Positions 30,413 through 41,300 of a stretch of DNA of 64,000 nt are shown piece after piece. The DNA comes from Thereva unica (Eukaryota > Arthropoda > Insecta > Diptera > Therevidae). The notes under the pieces are model-generated. The model was not told the DNA's origin and did no database searches. It was given only the letters and a program-made list of their open reading frames with translations. The stretch spans positions 6,126,501-6,190,500 of the forward strand of contig OX465282.1 of the NCBI GenBank assembly GCA_949987705.1, written 5' to 3'. Each line of letters opens with the position of its first letter. Position 1 is the stretch's first letter. A program made the position numbers and the translations under genes.

Positions 30413-32167
30413 ATTTATTTTCGGCTGCTGATGTAGATCCGTCAGGAATACTAACCAGATACCATTTCTGCAGGGTGCTCTTCAGATAGACCGCCAACAT
30501 CCTCTCTATTTTTACGGTTTTCAACAGAAAGGTTAAAAGGCTGACGGAATGTGACATATTGCTAAAGAGGTAGCGAATATTCCCAAAGCAATGACTTCTT
30601 TGTCCCATTGGAGAAAAGAGAAGAATATGCTATCAGACTCCAATTTCTTGAATGGCGAATGTTGTCCTTTGGTTGCTACATCGATCCTATCAGCTTCATC
30701 TCAGCTCAGTCGAAACGTATCTACCTGGAAAGTGAGTCGTCACATGATTTTTTAAAATGTGCTGCCTTTCGTGGGTATACTCGTAGGGGTAACTTATTGC
30801 TTGGTTGAAGATACTTGTAACGTCTTCTCTCAATCTCTCCAGTTAGCCATACCATAAGGGTGTAGGAGCGTATGACGACATAAGGATCTCTGTGCTAAAA
30901 AAGTCTTGTCGTGGCTATGACAGTGTAATGAGAATCCGAGGTTAGATGCTCGAAGAAGCCAATCTTCGGTGCTCACACAATTAAACAAAAAAAATTTTAA
31001 AAAAACTTTCAAACTCCTATCACCAAGGCGATACTCCGGTTCTCACGATCAGGGCTAGTTTGTCCGTGGGGCGTGATTTGGTAAGACCACGGAGGTATCA
31101 CCTATCTGCGCATCACCACTAAACAGTCCGGGAGCGCCCCATAAGGGCGGATGCCGAGCACCTAGAGGAGATGTTAGGGTTAGGGTCCCACTACAGGATA
31201 ACAATGAAAATTCCAGTTTTCCCCAATAGAGACTCGTACTTGCACTTAACCCACCCTGGTACCAGCGTAGATATTGCTTCTAAAAATGGAGATAATTTAA
31301 TGACGCAAACCAAAACGTAAAACAATTATTGGGGCGCTTGGGGCCAAGGTAATCAAAGATACCTTCTGGAGTGCCGTACGATTGACATATACTCTGGAGG
31401 ATACCCACGATACTATGATACACCTTCTTAAACAACAAACAGCTCAACTTCTTAAAATTAGACACTAACCCCCCTGTTCTAAAATTGTGACCAGTCATAA
31501 GTCACAAGCTTTGGCGACTCGTGCTTACTTCTTATAAACTTCTTATTTTGATGCTGACAGAAGCCACATCTACGTCACTTCTATTTCTCTTCCACGTTAC
31601 TTTTGGTTTAGTATAAGCCTTCAAGTCGAGACTCAACATACACTTGTGATATCGTTGTGACTTGTGACTGCCTTTAGAATACGGGGTTTGGTGTATTTAT
31701 ATCTATAAATAATATTAGGTTTTGAATAAAAATAAAGGGTTATAATTTTTAATTCACAAATTGTAGGCAAAATGTGCGATTTGTTTTTCGTATGAAAATC
31801 CTGTATGTTGGAGGTACCAAACTTTGGGCGCAGTGCCTTTAACAGCCTGGTTATGTACGTTAATCTAGTTTAAACATGTAACAAATTTAGCCAATTAACG
31901 TGTCAGGAAATTATTGATATCTTCTTGTAGACACAAAATGCTTTAACCACTTAAACTAGTAGAGGCGACTTCGGTTCCCCTAAATTTAACATCTCCAGTA
32001 AAGGTATAGCTCCTCAGCTCAAACTATATAATGGATAGGCTAGCCTACTACTTCTCCGGTTCAGACAATCTCGAGGTGAATAAGGGAGGGCCAAAATGCT
32101 GACTTCACCCTTGAACTAAATTATTTTATCAATATTACAGTACCTGGATTCTGTAAATTTATCCTTA
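30413..32167. other. Unassigned sequence
   Basis: No recognisable transposon ends or proteins. A short stretch near 31070-31160 is GC-rich. Small frames exist without homology. Confidence 0.35.
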
Positions 32168-32175
32168 TCTCAGAC

Positions 32176-32577
32176 TAGTGATGAGCAAGGCTGTTCTTGC
32201 AGTTTTGCCTTTGCTTGCACATTTAGCAAAATCCAAACTAGACCAAGACAAGTTTTACAAAGGCTAGGAAGAGTGAAAGATCAAGATAGCAAGACTTTTG
32301 ACTCATCACTAAGTGCCAAAAGTCTTGCAGCGATGAGAAAAAGGTCCTGCAAAAAGTCTTTCAAGAAGTCTTGCAAGAAGTCTTGCAAAAAGTCTTGCAG
32401 TCTTGTCTTGGTCTTGCTAAATGTGGAAGACAAGACTTTTCGCTCATCATTGTAAGTTTTTTGGCATTTAGTGATGAACAAAAAATCTTGCTATTATGAT
32501 TTTGCAGTCTTGTCTTGCCCTTGTCCTGTATTGTCTTGGTCTTCCTTTTCTTGCTAGGCCAGTCTTGCTCATCACTA
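32176..32577. mobile_element. hAT-like MITE with internal minisatellite
   Basis: The ends are TAGTGATGAGCAAG on the left and, read inward from the right, TAGTGATGAGCAAG. They are flanked by 8-bp direct repeats TCTCAGAC (32168-32175) and TCTCAGAT (32578-32585), as in hAT elements. The interior has a 12-bp minisatellite around AAGTCTTGCAAG (about 32344-32400). Variants of its AAGTCTTGC word recur across the whole 402-bp element. No coding function is likely. Confidence 0.75.
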
Positions 32578-32585
32578 TCTCAGAT

Positions 32586-34340
32586 GGTGGGGTGTTACTG
32601 TCCCACCCAACAGGCCTGTTTCAACAGACTATCCGAAGTGCTTCTTTGGGGGATCAGCGTGTTCTGTCTTCGATTCACACACTCCTTCTACTGGTCCGCC
32701 CCGCAGCTCCTCAACCTGAGCCCCTGGGTCACCAGTCCAGCTCCCACACGAGTAACTGCAGTTCCAGTATTCCACGTCGACCAACTATCTGCTTTACTTG
32801 TGTCTTTCGCTGAGTTACAGGACACGGGTTGATTGTCTTTCTAAACATTAACCATCTTTTAGCTTCTCCGAAAGATGTTTAGGAATCAGACGACTTTCAA
32901 AAGCGAAAGATTATCCACATCCTTCTTAAAAAAGGAGATTAATCAGATTTTAATATAGAACCATCTACTCCACTTATTACCCTATTAATGCTCTAAAAAC
33001 TTTCTCTTTCAATCTCTCATAAATCCTAGTCTTAACGAATCGAAAACACTTGCCTACTATGTACGACTACTACTACTACACAAACCCCCATTCACGTGCT
33101 CCTACTAAACAATCCGAAAGTGTCCTGAACACTCGAGAGATGCCGAGATTATTCCTCACAAAAAAAAAGAATGAAACTAGGACAAGAAAAAACGTGCAAA
33201 CGACAGTCTTTAGTACCAATGGTCACCACCCAGAGGGCGTTTTCCTTTCTAACTGAGTTAAATACGTACTATGTACATAAAAACACAAACGGAATACGTT
33301 CCACATTTCGGTCAGTTACCTTCAACCTTAAAAAGCACTTCTCAACGGTCATGTTTTGCCGACATCATAGCATACTAATGTAATCGTCTCTCGATAGTGT
33401 ATTCTCTGTCGTAACTCGTTCGACAATCGCGTTTTGATAAATTCCCAGATTGAAGACACGAAACTGGTGAACTTTATGCAAACTACACGAAAAACAAAAC
33501 GATTGTTTAAAATTTGTTGTTGCATGACAAGTTTTAAAGCTTTTCGAGCTACTAACGACCTTCAAAGGCGAAAAAAGTGGTGGGGGTATCATTTGTGTGC
33601 TCGTCGAATGAAATTATCCCTCCCACCGCCCGAGCAAAAAGTTGTAGACTGATCAATTCCAGACACTTTTATCCTACACCAGTCAAGATTTCTTCCTTAA
33701 TTCTCAAGACGAATTCATATATGGACGTGGGTGAGATTTGGGGGATGTACGACGAAATCGTCTCGTTTTTCTCTTTTTTGGGGGTGAAGAAATGGTACAA
33801 AGCTTTCTTTGAGAGAAGGCGGACGGGGGTGTGTATTACGCTTGAATTACATAAGACGTGGACTAACAACCAGACGAGATAATAACCCATGCATATACTC
33901 GACTCCGCAAGTGTCGATCTTCTTCTAGTTATTCCGAGAATTGTGGAAGTCTCGTTCACGTAGGAGAATTATTCTTGCCTCGTATAAAGACGACGACGAC
34001 GATGATGATGATGTTGATGGAAATCATCATTCTTTCTTCTCGTTTTTTATCTCTACAATTATCATTTTTTTCGATGAGTTTTTTATTTTTGGTTTTTTTT
34101 TTCGCAAAATTCTTGGCAGTGAAATGGGAATTTTCTTTTTTATTGGACGACACCCAATTTACAGAAATACAAAATATGCAAGAAGAAATTTCTATGATTA
34201 GATTAGAAATTTTCGCGAAAAGCTTTCTAATTCTTTTCGTGGATGAAGAAGCTTGAAAGAGTTATTGGCGTGAAATCTTTAACTATATTTAACTATTTTT
34301 GGCACGAAACTATTGAAGCAAGAAGGAGGAAGTGTAAGCT
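32586..34340. other. Non-coding block, host-like
   Basis: No genes are recognised. GA/CT-rich and GAC/GAT trinucleotide runs (33985-34020) and AT-rich intron-like sequence are present. Confidence 0.5.
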
Positions 34341-34951
34341 CGAGGTCTCGATAGTCTAGGGCAGTGATTCCCAAAGTAGGTTCCGCGGAACCTAACGGTT
34401 CCACGAAAAAATTTTAGGGTTCCGTGTCACCAGCGCCGAAGCGCAAATACATTCGCAGACTCACTGGCGCTGCGCCGGCCGTTTAACCCGTTCTTGCTAA
34501 TCAGAAAGCGCGAGTGGCCCTTCTTCCTTGAAATTTGAAATCTACGTCACGCCGCGTAACATTTTGGTCGCCATTCCATATTCCCATGTCGAGGGGGTTG
34601 TGAAGAAAATGGTAATCCGCCCTTTTGAGATGGGCGCCAAACGATATATTGAGTATACTATATTGCTTATGGTGTTCTACTTATCATACCCTTTCATTTT
34701 ATACTCATGTCGAAGGGGTTGTGAACAATATTTCAATCCGCCCTCCTGAGACTGCCGCCATGGATCTAAAGGTATATTGAGTATACCATATTGCATTGCC
34801 ATCGAAGCTGAAGTTGTGTGCAAAATTTCAGGGTGATCGAGTAACCGGAAGTATTCAAAAAATCGATTGCAAGATATGTACCGGACAAACAGACAGACAA
34901 GAAAGCGAGCTAATAAAAACGTTTTAAAATATATTAAAGGATAAATATATA

Positions 34952-35533
34952 CAGTGCTGCATTAAAAATTAAGACCACCTACACTTTATGATGAAACTTT
35001 TACTTCCGATGCCTACAGCTTTCGAATGATATGTTGGGCTACATAAATCTAGTGTCTAGTTTCTGTAATAATTTCATTAAAATAAAACAATACAGTATTG
35101 CAATATGAATTATAATTTCACTGCAATTATCAAATAATTAAAACTTGTTACATCCTACCATCAAAAGACACAATGAATGTTGGACCGTTCAGAACAGGAC
35201 AACTCCAGGACGCAAACAAATTGTGAAAAGACGTGTTGGAAGTTCTTTCCTCAAGTTAGTTAAAGAAAATCGAGCCCTGCTCTTTCGGCAGATCTCCATT
35301 ACGCAAAAGTCTGCTGGTCACATTTGACGAATCCTTTGCGCAAAAGGATAGTTTGATCGGAGCACGACAAAAAAATCCTAACATGCAGACCTGCTCGAGC
35401 AAGAGCTTTGTAGCATAGAAGATAGCACCCACAGGAATTGGAATCCGCAAGACTGGAACGAATTTTTTTCCCAGATGAAAATGAAGCCAAGCCAAAGCCA
35501 TTGAATGTGGTCTTAATTTTTTATGCAGCACTG
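34952..35533 (+). mobile_element. Tc1-like element, internally deleted
   Basis: The ends are CAGTGCTGCATTAAAAATTA and, inward from the right, CAGTGCTGCATAAAAAATTA, flanked by TA (34950-34951 and 35534-35535). Inside, on +, the frame NRTTPGRKQIVKRRVG resembles the Tc1 transposase HTH region. Later stretches have stops, and the DDE core is essentially missing. Confidence 0.75.
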
Positions 35534-35553
35534 TACATATATCATATTATTAA

Positions 35554-36679
35554 CTTCCCAGTATAGGAAGTTATTGTAGTCGGTCCGAAAATCGAAATCG
35601 AAATTTTCGACGTATTTTCATCTTTCAAGGTCCCAGGAGCATTTTAAGCAAAAAATTGGGAGGAAGTATGTTTGTGTGTGTGCGTACGTATATGGTCATT
35701 TTTTCCTGCACGATATCGCGCGAACCAAAAAAGATATCGACTTCGTTGAGGTGTCGTTCGAAGCGTATTAACCGAAATATGATCTGAAAAGATTTTCATA
35801 AAATTCGGTCGAACCTTTTTTTTTTGTTTAAACGACGTTTATGATTTTTGTACCTGCACGATACCGCGCGAACTAAAAACAATATCGACTTCATTGAAGT
35901 GCCGAAAAAAGAATATTAACCAAGAAATGCTCTGAAAAAAACTTCATAATATTCGGTCAGGCCTTTTTTGTTTAAATAGAAAAACTTCGGCTAATTGTCA
36001 GAAAGACCTTAAATTGACAAGTTTTGCTAATATCTAATAAACTCGATAGAATGAGACTCCTTCTAAACGAAATGATCTTTTTTGGGTTCTGCACAGCGAT
36101 AGCCTTCCAACAAAACATCACTTGTCAAAAACCGACAACCTTTCAAAATCGTGCAAAAATTTCGTTACCCTTTACAAACAGCGCGAATTTTTCAAACCTT
36201 GGATTAGCACCTTTTGACGGGGAATTATTTTCTACGCGTGTTACAGTTTCAGGAAATTTCGGTTCATTCCGGGATTTCCAGTAGTTACCTCAAAATTTGT
36301 TCTTTTTGGTCAAGTCTAACAAGTACTTAACAGTTACAGTTTTGTTAATATCTGCGGAAAGCTTTGGAATTTCCAAATGAAGTCATTCGCTTCTCAGTTT
36401 GTCAACGGCGCTTCAGCACGCTCCATACGAATTTGAACACCCGCTTTAGTGCAACGAACGGAATACGGAGGAAATGTTTGTTTGCTAACGTTCAGGAAAA
36501 ACTCTAGAAAAATCTTGTGGATTTACTATTACTATTTACTATTATAGATATTTGAACTAGCTTCTCTCGGGATTGCTTTGTCCTCAGTTCTGATACTAGC
36601 CAATTTTCCAGTAGTGCTAAACGTATAACTATTTTGTAAGAAGTCAGTTTATTCCATCTTCGTTCATCATACTGGGAAG
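35554..36679. mobile_element. TTAA-flanked non-autonomous DNA element
   Basis: The left end CTTCCCAGTAT and the right end ATACTGGGAAG are inverted repeats flanked by TTAA (35550-35553 and 36680-36683). TTAA targets are used by piggyBac and some other superfamilies. The termini are not classical piggyBac, so the family is left open. Two related segments (starting 35707 and 35855, offset 148 bp, each with TGCACGATANCGCGCGAAC) show an internal duplication. There is no coding frame. Confidence 0.65.
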
Positions 36680-37219
36680 TTAATCGTGTGGACCGAGGGG
36701 GTCAAACCCACATCCCAACTAGTTTTATTTTTTCATCGTTGGGTTCCGCCAAATTTTATACATTGTAGAAAAGTTCCGTACGAAATAAAGTTTGGGAACC
36801 ACTGGTTTAGGGGTAAAGCGCCTGACTACCATCCCAAAGGTCCCAGGTTCGAATCCCGGCAGTGACACGGTCCTTCGTCTTTCCAACTTTCCCACCTAGA
36901 TAACTTTCCTTCTTTCTTCTTCCCTCTTTACATTCCCGATTCCTCCTATCATAGCCTTACCTAGTCTTTCCCCGCTCCACCAAACGCCGGTCATCGGTTG
37001 GGTGATGAGATTCAACTCGTTTCAGGAGGCATAACACTCCACCGAGTTGTTCTCAATGCCCGATGTCGAAGTCGCAACAGTAATGGTTGGGAGAAGGTGG
37101 ACTAAAAAATATCACGAGTAGGTTGTGTGGCAGTTCCTTCTTCCTTCAGCTTCTCTCTCTTCCCTCTATCTTCCGACTAGAGCTACTGTTCGGCATTGCA
37201 CTCTATACGAAAAAAAAAA

Positions 37220-37769
37220 TTGCTTAAAGCAAATAGAACTTTTGCGAAGAATATGTTCTACTAGTACTAGAATACCTTAATCAAAAAGTCCATCAGTTTA
37301 GTCGGGTTGCTATCTAGAGGGTTTTGGCAGGAGTATGGTACTCTGCTCTGCTAACTAACCTCCAAGTTCGACCTAATTCGAAAGAACTGTCCGTTCAATC
37401 AAGGTACTATTGGAGTCTGCAAGACTTTTTGCAAGACTTCTTGAAAGAATTTTTGCAGGATTTTTTTCTTGTATATTGGCAACTTCTAGTATCAGCACCT
37501 GCAAAATTTCACACATTTCTATCATTAAAAGAAAGAAAGAAAATATGGAGTTTGGATAAGAAGGATACCCATAGTTGCATAGTTTCTCAACGTGGGCGGT
37601 AACGCCCCTTATGGGCGTTTGAGACTTTCAGGGGGCAGTAGAAGATCCAGTGAAAATTAGGGGGCGTTGAGATGGCACAGTGAGGACATGTGGCAGGTAA
37701 AACAAATATATACTATAACAGAAGATTGGGGGGCTCTAGAAAAAAATCTTCTCAAAGTGGGCAAGTGGA
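37220..37769. other. Unassigned sequence with hAT-MITE-like scraps
   Basis: The words TGCAAGACTTTTTGCAAGAC near 37418 resemble the MITE at 32176. Segment 37485-37525 (TTCTAGTATCAGCACCTGC) recurs at 45753-45785. TTTCTCAACGTGGGCGG near 37585 resembles a hAT terminus without a partner. No genes. Confidence 0.4.
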
Positions 37770-37877
37770 ATAGAGCGAAAAACCTCATTCAGTCGCAAAT
37801 AGAACTCGTCTTTGATGTCATCTTCAGCGTCTTCAGTTGAAGCATAGCATTGGACTACCGTAGTACTTCTTAGTCTG
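37770..37877 (-). pseudogene. RTE-type LINE endonuclease, distal piece (interrupted by BEL)
   Basis: The minus strand reads TVVQCYASTEDAEDDIKD then EFYLRLNEVF, the part of an RTE-type endonuclease that follows the piece at 44825-45168. The two are separated only by the BEL element and its duplicated GTCTG. After EVF the frame degrades to a stop near 37745. Confidence 0.75.
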
Positions 37878-38188
37878 TGTTAAGATTTTGAATTGAAAGA
37901 TTTTTTAACGTTACAATAATTCTAGTTTTAATTAAGATTAATTTTAATTTTACAATTCTATTTTTAATTACATATACTTCAACTTTTTGCACATGACAAT
38001 TTTAGTTAGAATAAAGTAGATTATGATACGCTTAATGGTTGACAATCTGCCCGACACGATTGTTAACGGCTAACTGATCAGGCTAGCTTTATCCAAGCCT
38101 TTTCTTGGTTGTCGGTGATCGCTTGCGGTGATGAAAATGCATCCAGTGCCCGACCACCAGGAGGAGCTGCTTCAGCGGTTCTTAATCA
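37878..38188 (-). repeat. BEL/Pao 3' LTR
   Basis: 311 bp with TG...CA ends, same sequence as the 5' LTR. In element sense it begins TGATTAAGAACCGCTGAAGC and ends CTTAACA. The purine-rich tract immediately precedes it (38189-38201 on +). Confidence 0.95.
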
Positions 38189-38351
38189 TTCCGCCCGTCT
38201 CGTGTTGTATCACGATTCCAATGTAGGATACAGGTGTTCATGAGAGGTGTAGAGGGCGTCCCGCCCGCCGTGAGCAACTGAGTGATGGATATAATCTCTG
38301 TGAATGAAACTGAAGTGCATATTGAGTTGAAGAAAGTAGAGATAAGTGGTG

Positions 38352-41300
38352 TTAGTTAGGGTGGTTGTTAGTGTCGTGTACTGGGAGTACACATAGTTTT
38401 GCAAGAGCACGTTTAGTGTGCCCATTCTTGTGACGAATAGTTGCCACACGAACATGACCATCATTGCCTGGGTGTAACTGCGTGATGCGACCAAGGAGCC
38501 ATTTGGATGGGGGAAGATTATCTTCCTTGATGAGGACCAAATCGTCGATGTGGACAGGATCTTGGGGGCGTTGCCACTTATAACGCGCTTGCAGGGTGTG
38601 GATATATTCTTGACTCCAACGACGCCACAGTTGTTCGTGTAGATGTTGAGTTAGTTGCCAGCGTGTAAGCCTGTTGAGTGCCGTGTCCAAGGTGCTTGCA
38701 GTGGGGACTGCTAAGAGCGGTTCACCGACCAGGAAGTGACCCGGTGTCAAGGCGGTTAAGTCTCCAGGATCGTCAGAAATGGCATTCAGGGGCCTAGAAT
38801 TCAGGCACGCTTCAATCTGGGCCATGAGTGTAAGCATCTCTTCTAACGAAAGAATATGAGACCCTACTATACGACGGTAGTGATGCTTGAACGCTTTGAC
38901 TCCGGCTTCCCAGAGCCCGCCGAAGTGGGGCGATGCTGGTGGAATAAAGTGCCACTCTGTTCCTTCGTGAATGAGGACTTGGGCAAGTTCAGAGTTGCTA
39001 GAAGTCAGTTGACGGAGATGATGAGATAACTCCTTGTCTGCAGCGACGAACGTTCGGGCGTTATCGCTATATAGTTTTGCGCATCGTCCTCGACGACTGA
39101 CGAAGCGTCGAAATGCGGCGATGAAGGCTGCACTGGTAAGATCCAGGACCAATTCCAAGTGGATGGCGCGGGTAGCAAGACAGATGAAAAGTGCTACGTA
39201 GGTTTTAGTGGTTTTATTTCCTCGACCCTTCAATAACTTGGTAATAAAAGGACCAGCATAGTCTATGCCACAGTGGAGGAAAGGTTTCGTTGGACGCACG
39301 CGATCTTCTGGAAGATCTCCCATCAGTTGAGTTTTCGAAGCTGCTTTATACCTACAGCAGACAGTGCACGAGTTAATAAATTGACGCACCATGCTGCGTC
39401 CTCTGAGGATCCAGTACTTGTTCCGAATATGATGAAGAGTTGCCTGTACTCCCCCGTGAAGTGTAGTCATATGAGACTCACGTATGATTAGCGTAGTAAG
39501 AGGGTCTCCTTTAGGAAGTATGATTGGAAATTTTTCATCATAAGCTAGTTGTGCATGTCTTAAGCGTCCGCTGACTCTCAGGATATCGTTCGCATCAAGA
39601 ATGGGATTCAGGCTTCGTAATTTGCTATTCGATGGGAGCAATTCCTTCCTTTTGAGACTAGTTACTTCATGAGAGAATGCTGATTTTTGAATTATTTTGA
39701 TCCACAGAAAGAGAGCCCTTTCAAGTTCCTCAAGCGTGAGCCCACCAGGTTGCTTATCACACCTTGTCCTGCAATTGTTTACGAAGCGGAGCATATATCC
39801 TGTCACTCTTAACAGCTTCTTCAATTTTGAGAATTTTTTGAGCAAATTGGAACTGAAATCAGTAACTACAGCGACAAACGTATGGGTTTGACTCGGATTC
39901 CTTTCTAGGTCGTGGCTCAGGTTTTCATAACGGTCTTGACGTTGCGGCCATGAAGCTGACCTTTTACTTAACCAGGGCGGACCGGACCACCATAGTGAAT
40001 GATCGCTAAGAGTTGACGCTGCGATACCCCTGCTGATGCAATCTGATGGATTATCTGCAGACCGGATGTGATGCCAAGTGGCATTGGGAACCCTTTCGTG
40101 TATGAGAGCGACACGATTGGCGACGAACACTTTCCATTTTGAAGGGTGGTCTCGCAACCATTCGAGGACCACGGTGGAGTCGGACCATAAATGTATGGGC
40201 GTTTTCTCAAAATCCAAAGTTGTTACGATGTAATGCATCAATTCAGCGAGTAGCGCTGCTCCACATAATTCCAATCTGGGTAGAGAAATGGTTTTGAGTG
40301 GGCTGACTCGAGTTTTCGCTGCCAGTAGGGAGACTTGAAAGTTGTCTAAGTCGTGAATGACTCGTAAGTACACTGCGGCGCCATATGCGGATAGCGATGC
40401 ATCGCTGAAACCATGGAGCTCGACTCCAAGTGGATTAGCGGTGGTACCAACCCAGCGACTAATTCGAAGATGACCTAGGCAAGCTAAATCACGTTTGTAC
40501 ATCACCCATTGTTGATGGAGATCATCCGGAAGTTGGTCATCCCAGTCTAATGTGGCTAGCCATAGTCGTTGTAAAAGGATTTTAGCAGTGATGGTAACTG
40601 GTGAAAGCCACCCGAGGGGATCGTAAAGACGACTGATATCTGCAAGTATCATACGCTTAGTTGACGTAGGTGAGTCAGGTAAGTTTATGTTAAAGCTGAA
40701 CTCATCGGAGGTCGGGTTCCAGGTGATGCCCAATGTTTTAATTGAGTCGTCCTTGACAACCTTTAATGACAAGGTGTGAGCTCGATCTTCTTCCTCGATG
40801 TCCACTAGCAGAGACGTTGAATTTGCCATCCATTTGCGTAATTTGAAGCTGCCCTTCTTAAGTACTGAGCGGAGATCATCACGGAGCTTTATCGCTGTCT
40901 CCTTGTCGTATGCTCCAAAGAGAGCATCGTCGACATAAAAGTTTTCCTTGAGTATCTTGGAAGCTGCTGGGTGTTTTGAAGCGTAGTCCTCTGCAATTTG
41001 TTGGAGGGTTTTGCAAGCCAAGTAGGGTGCACACGCAGTTCCGTAAGTCACGGTTAACAGACGATAGCATTTAATAGGGTGTTCTCTGGTGGGAGACCAG
41101 AGAATTCGTTGGAGGTTTGTATCGGCTTTGTCGACGCGTATCTGTCGATACATCTTCTCTATGTCCGCAGTGAGGACATAAGGATAACGTCGCCATTTCA
41201 GAATGACCGAAATCACATCATTTTGTAGCTTGGGCCCCACGTGAAGTACGTCGTTCAAGGAAAGTTGTGATGTAGATTTTTGCGATGCGTTGAAGACCAC

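Larger units (their letters stand above)
34362..36804. mobile_element. hAT non-autonomous element carrying nested elements
   Basis: The left end CAGTGATTCCCAAAGTAGG and the inward-read right end CAGTGGTTCCCAAACTTTA are typical hAT termini. Flanking 8-mers GTCTAGGG (34354-34361) and GTTTAGGG (36805-36812) are a target duplication with one mismatch, lying in SINE sequence. No transposase frame exists inside. A Tc1-like element (34952-35533) and a TTAA-flanked element (35554-36679) lie within it. Confidence 0.8.
34343..37219 (+). mobile_element. tRNA-derived SINE split by a hAT insertion
   Basis: The 5' tip of the SINE (34343-34361, GGTCTCGATAGTCTAGGG) and its remainder (36805-37219) lie either side of the hAT element. 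The remainder has GGTAAAGCG, box B GGTTCGAATCC near 36847, a body ending near GGCATTGCACTC and an A-rich tail. The break falls in the box A region. The body matches the intact copy at 58361-58755. Length without the insert is about 420 bp. Confidence 0.8.

Noticed and set aside
33971..34256. Overlapping frames with Asp or Met runs
   Set aside because: They arise from a GAC/GAT trinucleotide repeat and poly-T tracts read in three phases.
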